The notes beneath the pieces were generated by a model that made no database searches, was not told the origin of the DNA, and worked only from the letters and a program-made list of their open reading frames with translations. A DNA stretch of 64,000 nt from positions 1,471,002 through 1,535,001 of the forward strand of contig CAXASK010000014.1 of NCBI GenBank assembly GCA_963971535.1, written 5' to 3'. Shown here one piece after another: positions 9,619 to 22,230 of this stretch (position 1 is its first letter; each line of letters opens with the position of its first letter). Made by a program: the position numbers and the translations under genes. The stretch comes from Notolepis coatsorum. Lineage: Eukaryota > Chordata > Actinopteri > Aulopiformes > Paralepididae.

Positions 9619-11534
9619 ATGGCGCAACCCCGGTCAGTCGCCTTTGGTTTAGCTCCGCGACGATTGTGCACATTTTTTGCTATTATGTTTGTTTTTTCTA
9701 CTTTTTTTATTAAAACATCACTGGCGGGTATGTCATACGACCGCCAGACACTTATGGACCTAAACTCCGGACTCAAAGGGGAGTTTGGAGACACTTTATG
9801 CCCAGAATGGCTAACAGAAATCAAGCGGGAGAACGGCAACAAAGGAAACGGCAGAAAGAGGCATAGAGGAAGACGAGGAGGTATCAGACTTAGATTAAAA
9901 AGATCTGCTTACCGTCCAGCAATTCCATCCATCTTTCTGGCGAATGCACGTTCGTTGGAGGGAAGGATGGACGACTTGAGAGCGAGGGTCCGATTCCAAC
10001 GGGAGATGAGAGACGTTAACATCATGCTCAAGCCAGCGACGCCGGACATCAGCGTCTCTCCATCGGACAACTTCACCGTCCTGAGAGCAGATCGCACGGC
10101 AGCCTCTGGGAAGAGCATCGGAGGTGGGGTCTGCATCCTCACGAACAATCTCTGGGTTAATCCCAAAGAAGTACATGTCCTCTCAAGTTCATGCTCCCCA
10201 GATATGGAACATCTCTCAATCCTGTGCCGTCCGTTCCACCTACCCAGTGAATTCACCGCGGTCATCATGTCCGTCGTATATATCCACCCACAGGCAAATA
10301 CTGGCAAAGCGCTGGTGGAATTACACGACCACCTCAACAAACAACAGATCAAGCATCTGGAAGCCGCGATGATAGTGGCTGATGACTTCAACCAGGCGAA
10401 TCTGAAAAAAGTGATGCCGTCCTTTTTTCAGCACATCGCCTGCTCCACAAGAGGGGAAAACACACTCGACCACTGTTACACCCCGTTCAGAGCCGGCTAC
10501 AAGGCTGTAGCGGCTCCGCCACTGATGGGTGCTGCAAGCGCGAGCGATCACGACTCCATTTTTTTAATCCCTGCATACAAACAAAGATCGCGTGACGTCG
10601 TCGTGTCACGTGAGACAAAAAAGTGGTCTGACGAATCAGAGGCCACGCTCCGGGATGCGTTCGAAGACACAGACTGGGACATGTTTAAAGGAAGCGCCAG
10701 TGACGTCAGCGAGTACGCTGATACCGTTGTGAGTTACATAACAACAGTAACTGACGGTATTGTCCTCACAAAGAAGGCGCGGGTTTTCCCAAACCAGAAA
10801 CCTTGGGTGGACAGCACTATTAGAGCAGCCCTGAACTCACGCACCACCACGGCTTATAACCTGGGCAGAGAGTCAGGAAATATGGAAGAGTACAAGGCTT
10901 CAGTCTACACTCTGCGCAAGGCTGTTAAACTTGCTAAGAGGACATATGCTGAGAAACTGGAGACACAAATGGCACAAAACGACACAAGAGGCTTGTGGAG
11001 GGGACTGAAGACAATAACTGACTACAAAGTCAGCGGCCCCTCAATGGGGAGCGACGACGCCTCTCTCGCGGACAAACTCAACTTCTTCTACGCTCGGTTC
11101 GGTGTAGACAGTGTCGCCGCTAGCCCTCTGGCTAGTGACGTCACTGGCGCACCGGCTGTTGTGGAGGAGGGGGGCAACCACGGGGGGGCGGGGGCGCTCT
11201 CTCGTTGTCGGAACACAGTGTGAGAAGAGCATTTATGCAGGTAAACACCAGGAAGGCTGCTGGCCCAGATGGTATAACAGGACGCATACTTAAGTCCTGT
11301 GCAAACCAGCTTGCCCCGGTGTTCACCGCCATATTTAATCAATCCCTGGCGGAGTCAGTGGTCCCTGCCTGCTTCAAGATGTCTACCATCATCCCTGTAC
11401 CGAAGAAACCCTCCCCAACATGTCCAAATGACTACAGACCGGTGGCACTCACCTCTGTGGTCATGAAATGTTTCGAGAGGCTGGTCAAGGACCACATTTG
11501 TGCCTCCCTCCCCAGTGATATGGACCCTATGCAA
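9619..11534 (+). pseudogene. CR1/Rex1-like LINE copy 1 (endonuclease plus start of RT), truncated
   Basis: ORF2-type protein of a CR1/Rex1-group non-LTR retrotransposon. The first frame (9619-11223) begins MAQPRSVAFG, contains an endonuclease-like region (SIFLANARSLEGRMDD, VADDFNQANLKK, SASDHDSIF), then a linker with NQKPWVDSTIRAAL. The RT N-terminus ([38 protein letters not shown]) is in another frame from about 11205, after a G-rich tract near 11165-11200 that probably holds the frameshift. RT stops at DPMQ near 11530, so the palm motifs are absent. The endonuclease also lacks the ETWL motif kept in copy 2. Dead copy. Confidence 0.85.
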
Positions 11535-11940
11535 TGCATTTTTGTGTGCGCGCGCATGCACATCCGTGCGCGATTGCGCGCACTTCTGCTCAGCAAACTG
11601 CTAGGACGGCGTGGTACCGGGTGGTACCACCACTGCATCCCTGCCTGCTTCCATCTCCTCCAACACCGGCACATCTGCTCAAGCTCCCGCCGTCAGCGAG
11701 ACATCACCCGGATACTCCCGTCCATCCAGCACCATGGCTGTGTTGACATGCTACAATATCTCGCCCCGCAACTGCATAAACTGAACAACTGCACAATTCC
11801 AACATGCATCTCTGTCATCAAACAACTAGGACTTCTACACCGACCCCGCTATATTCACAGAAGCTCCAGAAGAAAGTTTGTTCGCTCCCAGCCCGGTTCA
11901 CAACATCACATCCATGGGATGGTGAACTGGCGCTGCACTG
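11535..11940 (+). other. Probable 5' UTR of LINE copy 2
   Basis: About 400 bp of GC-rich sequence lie between the break in copy 1 and the start codon of copy 2. It contains alternating gcgcgc/tgtg tracts near 11545-11580. No protein family is recognisable in it. Confidence 0.45.
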
Positions 11941-12980
11941 ATGGCTGCCTTTCTGATCGCTCCGTCGAGACTGTGCTTTCTTTTGTTAATTTTTATAGTA
12001 TTAGGAGTTTTATTTGCACCAACTGTTGGTGCATTATATGTGTATGACCGTCAGTCAATCATTGACACTGGATTAAGGAAAACGTACCGATTGGATTGCT
12101 CTCTGGATCGGATCGCTGAACAGCAGCAATGGCCCGCCGAGATCCTTTGTTATGGCCATGGCCAAGACCAGGAGAAGCCGCCGCGAAGACGTGGAAAGAG
12201 AGCCGGGGTCCGAAACAGACTGAGGTCCAAACGACACAGAACCACATTGCCCAGCATATTGTTGGCCAATGTGCAATCGATAGGAACTAAACTGGACGAC
12301 ATCAGAGCACGGATCCAATTCCAGAGGGACATTCGGGATTGTAACGTCCTCTGTTTCACAGAAACTTGGCTGAGTCCAGATGTCCCGAATCACGCAATAG
12401 AACCGGCAGACCACTTCTTCGTTCTCCGCAAGGACCGGACGGCAGAAGAGTCACTAAAGAAGAAAGGAGGCGGCATTGCCTTCATGATAAACAAGGAGTG
12501 GTGCGATTTAGGCAACACAAAGGAACTGTCTAACCACTGCTCCCCAGACCTGGAGTTTATCACGATAAAATGTCGACCCTCCCAAGAGAGTTAACATCCA
12601 TCATCCTCATCGGAGTGTACATCCCACCACACGCGAACACTGGGGTCGCACTTTCAAAACTTCACGACGAGGTAAACAAACTCCAGACAGCTAATGTTGA
12701 CGCTGCCATTTTGGTTCTGGGTGATTTCAACAGCGCGCGTCTTAAAAAGGTGTTGCCGAATTTCTATCAGCATGTGACCTGTCCCACCAGAGGCGAGAAC
12801 ATATTAGACCATGTATACTCGCAATTTAAGAATGGGTACAAGTCACAGGCTCTTAGTCCATTCGGTAAAAGCGATCACGCCGCCATCTTTCTTTTGCCAA
12901 AGTACAAACAAAGTCTCAAGCGAACGCCGGTGGTCTCGCGAGAGGTTAAGCGTTGGGCCGTGACGTCACAGGAGTCACTC
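11941..12980 (+). pseudogene. CR1/Rex1-like LINE copy 2, 5' part (endonuclease)
   Basis: Start MAAFLIAPSRLCFLLLI is followed by a basic region and endonuclease motifs: SILLANVQSIGTKLDD, LCFTETWLSPDVPN, then in the next frame VYIPPHANTG, LVLGDFNSARLKK and GKSDHAAIFLL. One frameshift near 12575 separates the two frames. The reading is cut at codon CTC (12980) by an L2-like LINE and resumes at 15284. The break is clean, so the L2 copy is a later insertion. Confidence 0.87.
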
Positions 12981-12992
12981 TGAAAAAAGCGG

Positions 12993-14617
12993 GTGTTTGA
13001 TAGTGTCTCAAATCATGTCCTTGAAATCATAAATATGTCTCTTCAAACAGGCACTTTTCCAGATGCATTTAAAACGGCTGTAGTAAAACCACTACTAAAG
13101 AAAACAAACTTAGATGTAAACGAACTAAAAAGCTATAGGCCAATATCGAACCTTCCATTTATCAGCAAGATATTAGAAAAGATAGTCTCAGTACAAATAA
13201 ACTCCTTTCTCAAAGATAATAACATCATGGAGGAACTACAATCAGGCTTCAGAACAAATCACAGCACTGAAACTGCCCTTACCAAAATAGTTAGCGACCT
13301 CAGGCTAAACTCCGATGCTGGCAAAGTCTCAATTCTTGTCCTATTGGACCTTAGTGCAGCGTTCGATACGATTGACCATAATATCTTGATCAGTCGTCTT
13401 GAAAGACTGGTTGGCTTTTCCGATCATGTACTAAATTGGCTCATAACATACATTAAGGGGAGAAGGTTCTATGTTAAGCTTGGAGACAATGTATCCGAGG
13501 AACATGACAGCAATTTTGGAGTCGCACAAGGAAGCTGCCTTGGTCCATTAATAATAATAATAATAATAATACTTTGTTTTATATAGCGCCTTTCAGAGGA
13601 CCCAAGGTTGCTTTACATAAGGGGGGGGGGGGGGGGGGGGGAGATAACAAGTCAACAAACATAGTGGACAGACACAACACATACATATAAAGTGAGAAGG
13701 TTAGGGGTTGAAGGCCAGGTTGAATCTCACTATATATGCTGCCCCTCGGGGACATCATTCGAGACCACAATGTATGCTTCCATAGTTATGCTGATGATAC
13801 ACAACTATATATCTCCGCAGAACCAAATAACACTACAGCCATACAGTCCATTACAAATTGTCTGTTAGCAATAAACAAGTGGATGAACAATAACTTCCTA
13901 AAATTAAACGAAAGCAAGACCGAAATCCTATTGATCGGCCCAAAAGCGAAAAGGGAAGTGCTTTGTAAAAACCTGGGGAGTCTGTCATCCTATGTAAAGA
14001 CTGAGGTTACAAGCCTAGGTGTCATCTTGGACTCAGACCTGACCTTTAAGTCTCATATAAATAAGGCCATGAAAACGTCATTCTTCCACCTAAGAAACAT
14101 AGCGAAAGTAAGACCTTTCGTAAATAAAAAGGATGCAGAGAAACTTATTCATGCTTTTGTATCAAGTCGGCTTGACTATTGTAATGCACTGTTCACTGGT
14201 CTTCCCAAAGCAACCATTGGGAAGCTTCAGCTTATCCAAAACTCTGCAGCTCGATTACTAACTCATACAAGGAGAAGAGAACATATCACTCCAGTCCTGG
14301 CCACTCTGCACTGGCTTCCAATAACTCATAGAATTGATTTTAAGGTCCTTTTCCTAACATATAAAGCTCTTAATGAGCAAGGCCCAAAATACATAGCAAA
14401 TTCCCTAGTTAGTTATCTGCCCTCAAGAACGCTACGGTCATCTACTACAGGTTTACTAGACACGCCCAGAAACCAAAAAAGGATAGGAAGTATGGCATTT
14501 GCCAACTATGCCCCAAAACTATGGAACACACTACCAACACACATCAGAAATGCCAGCTCTATACACATTTTTAAAGGAAAATTAAAAACGTACCTATACA
14601 GTCTAGCTTACAAATAG
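12993..14617 (+). pseudogene. L2-like reverse transcriptase, split by a small insertion
   Basis: The first frame (12993-13549) shows RT motifs AVVKPLLKKTNL, SYRPISNLPFISKILE, LDLSAAFDTIDHN and AQGSCLGPL. After an insertion of about 190 bp made of a (taa)n tract, 'tttatatagcgcctttcag' and a long G homopolymer, the second frame (13736-14617) gives the catalytic box YADDTQLY, KTEILLIG, LGVILDSDLTF, then thumb and C-terminal blocks (SSRLDYCNALFTGL, LHWLPITHRIDFK, RNASSIHIFKGKLKTYLY). This is the usual L2-clade C-terminus. Apart from the insertion the frames are open, so this copy is fairly young. It is 5'-truncated with no endonuclease. Confidence 0.87.
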
Positions 14618-14624
14618 TTATGGC

Positions 14625-14960
14625 TTGGAAAAACCTGATGGATCCATGAGGCTAGGATAAGCCTTGTGGACCCAACTTTTTAGATGAAGGAACGGGTACA
14701 TACGCACACAATACACGACCACTGATGGATCCGTAAGGCTTGGAAAAGTCTTGTGGACCCAACTCTTTAGATGAGGGAACGGGTACATACGCACACAAGA
14801 CGCGGCCACTGATGGGTCCATGGGACTTGGTAAAGCACTATGGACCCAAACTCTGGCCGCTGACCACATGAGGGAACGGGTACATACGCACACAATACAC
14901 GGCCACTGATGGATCCATGGGACTTGGTAAAGCACTATGGACCCAACTATGACCACTGAT
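14625..14960. repeat. Minisatellite in L2 3' UTR
   Basis: Three to four copies of an about 100-bp unit with 'aacgggtacatacgcacac' and 'ccactgatggatcc' blocks. It lies directly after the L2 stop codon and before the L2 tail. Confidence 0.8.
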
Positions 14961-15283
14961 AAAAACGTAACTACACTAGCGTTATAAGAGCTAAACATTG
15001 CTACCTACCATACAAGTGCATTGGTTTAGTGCACTTCCGGTTGCTACTGAGCGGAAATGTTTGTGCGGACCTGTTCTCCCAAACTGGTAAGCAAATGACT
15101 GTTTTTACGTTATTTTCATTTTTACGTTACTATTATTATTATATATTTTTTTTTAAACATTGATCTTAACTGATCACTGTGACTTTATTGCTTTTATCGT
15201 TATATATGCCTATAATTGTGTACAGCACTTTGAGCTACATGACATGTATGAAAGGTGCTTTATAAATACTTACTTACTTACTC

Positions 15284-17697
15284 CAAGCTGCACTTGAATG
15301 CACAGACTGGAGTGTATTCCGTGATAACACAGCCAATATTAACGAATACACCGAAACGGTGATTGACTATGTCTGTACTCTGGTAGAAGAAACAATCCCC
15401 TCCACCAAAATTAAAATCTACCCAAATCAAAAGCCCTGGGTAGACAAATCCGTCCGTGAGGCTCTGAAAGTGCGCACATCAGCATACAACACCGGGCTGG
15501 TGACAGGCAACATGGAAGAACACAAGATGGCAAGATACAACGTCAGGAGAGCAGTAATAGAGGCAAAACGGCGTTACAGGGATAAAGTTGAACTTCAGTT
15601 TGAACAGGCTGACTCTAGAGGCATGTGGCAGGGCCTCAGAACAATGACAGACTACAAAGGCACCCCCCTCAAACTGAACAGTGACATCTCCTTAGCAAAT
15701 GATCTCAATTCCTTCTATGCGAGGTTTGAGGCTGTGAATAACAACACCAGCCTACAAACCACGGCAATGGGGGGGGGGGGTCTGCTGATGGAGACTCAGT
15801 GTTCAGGGTAACAGAGCATGAGGTGAGACGGATCTTTAAAAAAGTGAATATCAGGAAGGCAGCAGGACCGGACGGCATCCCCGGCCGCGTCCTAAAAGTC
15901 TGTGCCGACCAACTGGCCCCGGTATTTACTGACATCTTCAACCTGTCCTTGGAACAGGCTGTCATCCCCACCTGTCTGAAGAAGTCCACCATCATCCCTG
16001 TACCCAAAAAATCTACGCCCGCTTGCCTCAACGACTACCGCCCTGTAGCCCTCACCTCCATAGCCATGAAGTGCTTTGAGAAGCTAGTGAAGGGCTACAT
16101 CTGTTCCTCCCTCCCCATCAACCTGGACCCTCTGCAATTTGCATATCGCCCCAACAGGTCCACGGAGGACGCCATAGCCCATGTGCTGCACACCGCAGCA
16201 TCACACCTGGACAAGAGGCAGGGGAACTATGTGAGAATGCTGTTCATCGACTACAGCTCAGCATTCAATACCATAGTCCCCTCCAAACTCATAGCCAAGC
16301 TCAGGGACCTGGGCTTGAACTATGACCTCTGCCAGTGGGTCTTGGACTTCCTGACGGGCAGACCCCAGGTGGTAAGAGCCGGCAACTGCACCTCCTCATC
16401 CATCACGCTCAACATAGGGGCCCCCCAGGGCTGTGTTCTGAGCCCCCTCCTCTACTCCCTGTACACACATGACTGCGTAGCACAGCGGAACAACAACACC
16501 ATCATCAAATTTGCTGATGACACAGTAGTGGTGGGCCTGATCTCTGCCAACGACGAAAGGGCCTACCTGGAAGAGGTAGAGAACCTGTCACAGTGGTGTC
16601 AGGAGAACTGCCTCTCCCTGAACGTCAGCAAAACAAAAGAGATGATTGTGGACTTCAGGAGGTCGGGGGTCAAGGACTACAGCCCCCTCAGCATCGACGG
16701 GGCACCGGTTGAGAGAGTGAACAGTTTCAAGTACCTCGGAGCCCACATATCCGAGGACTTGACATGGACCACACACATTGACAGTGTTGTGAAGAAGGCA
16801 CGACAACGCATCTACTTCCTCAGGCGCCTAAGGAAGTTCCAAGTCAGTCAGAAGATCCTTAGGAACTTCTACTCATGTACAATAGAGAGCATCCTGACCG
16901 GCAACATCACCTCCTGGTTTGGGAATAGCACTGCACAAGACCGTAGCAGACTACAAAGAGTGACACGTTCAGCCGAACGCACAATTGGAGGGGGGCTTCC
17001 CACCCTCCAGAACATTTACAACAAACGGTGCAAGGGGAAGGCTAAGAGAATTATTAAGGACTCGAGCCACCCGAACAACTGCCTCTTTGAACTGCTGCGG
17101 TCAGGCAAGCGATACCGGAGTCTTAAGGCGAGCACAGAAAGACTCAGAAGAAGCTTCTATCCCCAGGCCATCAGGCTGCTAAACGAACAATAATCGCTAA
17201 ACGAACAATAATCACTGTGCAACAACCATCAAATGCACACAGCACACACACCCACACGCACACACTCACTCAAACAAACAACACACTGCAGCACCCACTC
17301 TCCACACTTTAGATCACACAAACACACTTACACTTTATATTTATTGATAAAGGATTTGCACTACAACTCGTACACCTACTGTGAATTGTACCTAAATTGC
17401 ACCTCGTCCCATTTCTCCATTTCTGCCTTGCACTATATAGTATTGTATATTAGTACACTGCACAGTATTGTATATTGTATGGTAACTACGTCTATTCTGC
17501 ATCGAACATTGTACATATGTCTAAACTGAACACTGTGACCTAATTTTTTTTTACTTCTAATTTTACTATGTTATTTTATTTCATACTTATCTTGTCTTGC
17601 ACAGTCTCTGGAGCGCAACAGTAAGAAGCATTTTGTATAAAAGTATTCTGTACTTCTGTATGACAACTATTAAAGAAACTTGAAACTTGAAACTTGA
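15284..17697 (+). pseudogene. CR1/Rex1-like LINE copy 2, 3' part (linker, RT, tail)
   Basis: The linker (15359-15811; NQKPWVDKSVREAL) is followed, after a frameshift at a G homopolymer (15768-15780), by a long RT frame (15799-17193). Motifs are [95 protein letters not shown] and [11 protein letters not shown]. The C-terminus has [15 protein letters not shown] and [12 protein letters not shown]. The 3' UTR ends with a TTGAAAC microsatellite at about 17670-17697, as in copy 3. The catalytic residues are intact; only the two frameshifts and the L2 insertion disable it. Confidence 0.9.
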
Positions 17698-17884
17698 TCT
17701 GGTCTGCGCACACTTCCACTTCCGCATTCCCCCAACAACGTCATCTGAACACTGGATCTACACTGGATCTAGTAGCCCTGGTAACACCGCAATATCTGCA
17801 CGCTACCACCAGCACGACAGCGCTCACTTTTTTTTCTTTTATGGGGACATAATATTGATCACTGGGGCACAACTGATCAACATG
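17698..17884. other. Short spacer with a hairpin
   Basis: Non-coding. It contains a small palindrome (atcactggggcaca and its complement, 17857-17897) at the junction with the end of the minus-strand LINE. Confidence 0.4.
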
Positions 17885-18945
17885 TGCCCCAGTGATAGTG
17901 GTCTAAATACGCCGATGTCTTAAGCAGGGATTTAAAGGCTTCGACAGAGCAGGCGCCCCTGACGACGGCAGGTAATTTGTTCCACAGGTAGGTAGGGAGC
18001 GTGGTAGACAAAGGCTCTGTGGCCGGCGGATTTCTTTTTAACCCTAGGAACCGATAGAAGCCCTGCATTTTGTGAGCGCAGAGCACGAGCGGGCGAGTAT
18101 CGAGAGATGAGATCGGATAGATAGAGCGGTGCAAGCCCATTAAAAATTTTGTAGGTGAGGAGTAGCACTTTAAAGTCAGATCAGGCTTGAATAGGAAGCC
18201 AGTGTAAGGCAGACAAAACTGGTGTGATGTGATCAGATTTTCTAGTTTTAGTTAGTATCAGTGCAGCCGCATTTTGCACGAGTTGAAGATTTTTGATGCT
18301 TGAAATAGGTAGGCCTGAAAAAAGTGCATTACAGTAGTCTAGACGTGATGAGACAAAAGCATGAATTAGGGTTTCAGCATCAGCCAGAGTTAAAATGGGG
18401 CAAATATTTGCGATATTATGAAGATGGAAGAAGGCAATTTTGGTGCATTTTTTTATATGTGCATTAAATGAGAGGGAGGAATAAAAAAATGACTAAAATG
18501 TTTTTTATGGTGGATCTCTGGGATACATGACAATTATCAAAGTTGAGGGATATGTCCTGAAACAGGCCTCTGTGGTTTGGGGGGCCAAAAATTAACATCT
18601 CAGTTTTATCTGCATTAAGGAGTAGAACGTTTTGCGACATCCACTTGCGACAGCCTCAAGATTTTGTAATTGGGAGGAATCATTTGGCTTAATAGGTATA
18701 TATAATTGGGTGTCATCAGTGTAAAATGAAAGTTTATGCCAAATTTGCGTATGATATTGCTGAGGGGTAGCATGTAAATCGAAAATAGCAAAGGGCCCAG
18801 GACAGAGCCTTGTGGGACACCGCATTGCACTGGGAGGGTCTCAGATGTTAAATCATTATAGACCACGCAGTGTGTTCTATCGGTTAAATAAGATTTAAAC
18901 CAAGCAAGTGCGTGACCCCGAATGCCAACATGAGTCAAGTCGACC
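17885..18945 (-). pseudogene. L2-like LINE on minus strand, 3' part of RT
   Basis: Reading leftwards, the protein resumes at THVGIRGHALAWFKSYLTDR, then GVPQGSVLGPLLFSIYM. The catalytic block YTDDTQLYIPIKPND is in a shifted frame. The C-terminus contains LLTYKIFNGLAPLYLSDLIS and ends KSLLKTSAYLDHYHWGTC. Frameshifts near 18700 and 18100 make it non-functional. Motif A (the LDLSAAFDT region, present in the plus-strand L2 copy) is absent across the junction with the hAT remnant, so about 55 codons were lost there. Confidence 0.83.
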
Positions 18946-20147
18946 TAGAAGAATCGTATCCGGCCCGCGGGATGATTCTGACCGGCCCGCGAAAGATTAC
19001 ATGATAATAAATAATAAAAAAAAAAAAAAAAAAAAAAAAATTTGTTCAACGTTCACACGCTTTTCATGTCAACGTTCACACACTTATACATATATATACG
19101 CTTACCTAGGATTTGACTTGATTCAACAACAAAGCAGTCGGGGCAAGCCGAAAACGGTGGAAAGTGTGGTTATTTGAAGTTTGGATTTCTTTTTTCACAA
19201 CTGAGGTAGGTAGATACAATTTTTAGAGACTAAAGTACAGAAAAAAGGTACCGTTGGGTACCGGTATCAATTCACCGGTACCGGTACCGTATCGGTTCAA
19301 ATGTGAACGGTACCCATCCCTACTGAACACACAACTGCAGGGCAAGGGCATTTTTGCTCATGAAATGCATAGCCATGTGAAAGCCTTCATGACAAAGTTG
19401 CAATTAATTTCAAGGCAACTAGGCAGCAACAATCTCAAACACATGAAAACCCTGAAAGAAGTCAAACCATCAGCTGATCACCGGCACAGGTACTCATCCA
19501 TGTTGGGAGCACTGCATGATGAATTTTCAAGGCGTTTTCAAGATTTCAAAAAGGTTGAGGATGAAATGCAACTGGTTTTCTCTCCCTTTACCTGCAGTGT
19601 TGATAGTGCACCCACTGATGTTCAGCTTGAACTCATTGACCTGCAGTCTGATTCACTTGAAAGAGCACTTTAAGTCAGCATCACTGCTAGAGTTCTACTC
19701 TGCTCTCAAGGAGGAGAACTTTCCAAACATGAGGAGACATGCTCAGAAAAGTAAAAAAGGCTACTGGGACACTTTTCTTTACACAGTTCAGTGACATGTC
19801 TTGTTTATTTTGGCTATAAGATGATGTGATGTCTTTAGAAAGCTAAGAAAATCCTTGTTTCAATAGTATATGAAACTCAAAATAATAACTTTATTTGTAT
19901 AGCACTTTTTCATTTTGGAAATAAATTCTATTTGAATAAATTATATTTTTGAAAGCTAACCTCACCTTTTAATTGCCAAATAATAACATACACTCTTACC
20001 AGGGGTCAAAACAATGCCATTTACTGCTTTTTATATAGAAATAAAATGTATATTATGCATAATTGAGTTTGGAATTTTGGCCCGGCCCTCCAACATATTT
20101 TCAGTTGCTCATTCGGCCCCCCGGGAAAAATAATTGCCCACCCCTGC
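18946..20147 (+). mobile_element. hAT remnant (GTF2IRD2/ZBED-like transposase fragment)
   Basis: The right end is TTGCCCACCCCTG, the standard hAT terminus read inward as CAGGGGTGGGCAA. The left end lacks the matching terminus, so it is truncated. Open frames 19321-19673 (LQGKGIFAHEMHSHVKAF, LVFSPFTCSVDSAPTDVQLE) and 19516-19794 match the C-terminal half of hAT transposases of the GTF2IRD2-related type, from memory of that family. It holds a polyA tract at 19017-19040 and a small nested MITE with 'ggtaccggtacc' motifs (about 19245-19321). It is a fossil within the L2 copy. Confidence 0.75.
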
Positions 20148-21401
20148 TCTAAAGCCAGATTGAAAAGATTCATTAAGATAATTGTTTGATAGATGGTCAG
20201 TAAGTTGCGTTGTGACAATCCGTTCTAATATTTTGGATAGGAACGGAAGATTGGAGATGGGTCTGTAATTTTTCAAGATTAGAGGGTCAAGGTTCGGTTT
20301 TTTAAGTAGTGGTTTAATGACGGCTGATTTAAAGGCCAGGGGCACCATGCCAGTAGACAAGGAGGTGTTGAAGATAATGAGTAGGGCAGGGCCTAGAGTT
20401 GGGAAGAGTTTTTTGATGAGAGTTGCTGGAACAGTCAAACAGACAGGTTGAGGGTTTAGCCGCGCCAACCAATTTAGAGAGGGCACTAAGTGAGACGTTT
20501 TCAAGGCAGCATAGCGTATGGCTGGATTCAAAGTCAGGGGGAAAGCCCATCAGAGGTTGGGAGGGACTCTGATTGTTGAGTAAGCCAATAATTTCATCTC
20601 TCATGAGATACATTTTCTTGGTAAATAATTTAATGAATTCGTTAGCCGAGAACACATGGTTTAGGGCACTTGGTTGTTTCTGAGTACGTTTTACAACTGT
20701 GTCAAACAGAAACTTTAAGTTGTTCTTGTTTTCGTTAATGAGCCTGGAAAAATATGAGGTTTTGGCAATTGAGAGTGCCTTTTTGTAGTTACGTAAACTA
20801 TCATTCCAGGCAAGGCGGAATACTTCGAGTTTGGTCGAACGCCATTTATGTTCAAGTTTGCGACATGCCTTTTGAAAGGAGCGAGTTTCCTCCGTAAACC
20901 AGGGAGTTTGTTTTTGCGGAGCACGTTTAATTTTAGGCTTAAGGGGAGCGACAATGTCAAGCGTGCTACGAAGGGCGGCGTTAAGTTTGTCTGTAAAGAG
21001 ATCAAGGGGGCCAGAGTAAGAGAGGAAGGGAGAGAGGGTGTCTGGTAGGCAGTTAACTAAAATTGGGACCCTTGAGGCGTTAATACGACGGCTCATGTAG
21101 GATTCTACACTGTCTGGGCGAGAAACCGTCAAATCTATTTGAAATTTTATGAGGTAGTGGTCTGAGAGAGCAGGAACATAGGGATAAACGGTCAAATCTG
21201 ACACAGTGAGACCGCGGGCTAAGTCAAGGGTGTTCCCACCACTGTGAGTGGGTTGGTCAACGATTTGAATGAGACCGACTAAAGTTTTGTTGGAATGAAT
21301 GTTAAAATCACAAACAATTAAAATGTTATCTGAGCGGATAACAAGCTCAGAGGTGAAAGTGGAAAACTCATCTAGGAAGATGGTGTAAGGGCCGCCTATT
21401 C
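20148..21401 (-). pseudogene. L2-like LINE on minus strand, central part
   Basis: It covers the end of the endonuclease (LSDHYLIKFQIDLTVSRPDS), the linker (PWFTEETRSFQKACRKLEHK) and the RT N-terminus (KSAVIKPLLKKPNLDP, YRPISNLPFLSKILERIV, ESFQSGFRA). Frameshifts occur near 20530. The piece ends at the hAT remnant on one side and the TTAA-flanked inverted-repeat element on the other. Confidence 0.85.
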
Positions 21402-21682
21402 CTTAATGACAAGCAAGCAGTGCAAGAATGCGGAAGCATTCTACCGTACAAGCAGTGCAAGAATGCGGAAGCATTCTACCGTAGTGGCGTGCGGTAATGC
21501 GCCTTTCATTTTCCTTCGCCCAGCGCCCAGGTGCGTGCACCGGCGGTGGCGTGCTCGCTCAGGTGCGTGCGTGCGCCGGCGTGCTCGCGCGAGGTGCCCG
21601 CGCATGCGCATGAGATCCCGCCTTGGTTCGACACGAGCGGAGCTCAATATATATAAGTCACCGCCCCTTATTCAGTATCCAG

Positions 21683-21765
21683 AAATAGCTCAATTGGCAA
21701 GACTGCATGGCTGTGGATCCTACGGCTCGTTTGCTGGCGAGTTCGAATCCCATCAAATATTTTTT
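21683..21765 (+). promoter_or_regulatory. tRNA-like Pol III promoter segment
   Basis: TAGCTCAATTGG fits box A and GAGTTCGAATCC fits box B, about 45 bp apart, followed by a run of T residues suitable as a Pol III terminator. The acceptor and T stems do not pair, so this is not a working tRNA. The loop 'ctgtgga' would place GTG at the anticodon position. It could drive transcription of the repeat array that follows; that is inference. Confidence 0.55.
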
Positions 21766-21799
21766 TTTTAACGTGATTTTTTTTTAACGTGTATTCTTT

Positions 21800-22230
21800 C
21801 GCCGGTTAAGGTTAGGCATGGTTAAGGTTAAGGTTAAGGTTAGGCATTGTTTCGGAGTTGGTTAAGGTTAGAACGGTTAAGTTTAGGCGCTGTTAAGGAG
21901 CTGGTTAAGGTTAGAGTTTGTCAAAGAGAATGGCAATATTCTTTCTATGGTTAAGGTTAGGCATGGTTAAGGTTAAGGTTAAGGTTAGGCATTGTTTCGG
22001 AGTTGGTTAAGGTTAGAACGGTTAAGTTTAGGCGCTGTTAAGGAGCTGGTTAAGGTTAGAGTTTGTCAAAGAGAATGGCAATATTCTTTCTATGGTTAAG
22101 GTTAGGCATGGTTAAGGTTAAGGTTAAGGTTAGGCATTGTTTCGGAGTTGGTTAAGGTTAGAACGGTTAAGTTTAGGCGCTGTTAAGGAGCTGGTTAAGG
22201 TTAGAGTTTGTCAAAGAGAATGGCAATAGA
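21800..22230. repeat. Tandem repeat of about 140 bp rich in GGTTAAGG
   Basis: Three near-identical copies of a unit containing 'ggttaaggttaggcat', 'gtttcggagttgg' and 'gtcaaagagaatggcaat'. The short words resemble degenerate telomere repeats, but the unit is not (TTAGGG)n. Confidence 0.85.

Larger units (their letters stand above)
12981..15283 (+). mobile_element. L2-like LINE, 5'-truncated, inserted in Rex1-like copy 2
   Basis: It begins within the reverse transcriptase and ends with an L2-type tail (gtacagcactttgagctac, then ggtgctttataaata and a tacttact microsatellite). ACTC at 12977-12980 and 15280-15283 may be the target duplication. It carries a small internal insertion at about 13549-13735 and a minisatellite at 14625-14960. 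Confidence 0.83.

Noticed and set aside
17857..17897. Short palindrome as a terminator or operator
   Set aside because: A 14-bp inverted pair at a LINE end in a fish genome has no supporting context.
21683..21760. A functional tRNA-His gene (GTG in the loop)
   Set aside because: Box A and box B are present, but the acceptor and T stems do not pair, so it is only a tRNA-like promoter segment.
21800..22230. Interstitial telomere
   Set aside because: Units are about 140 bp with ggttaagg words and not TTAGGG runs.
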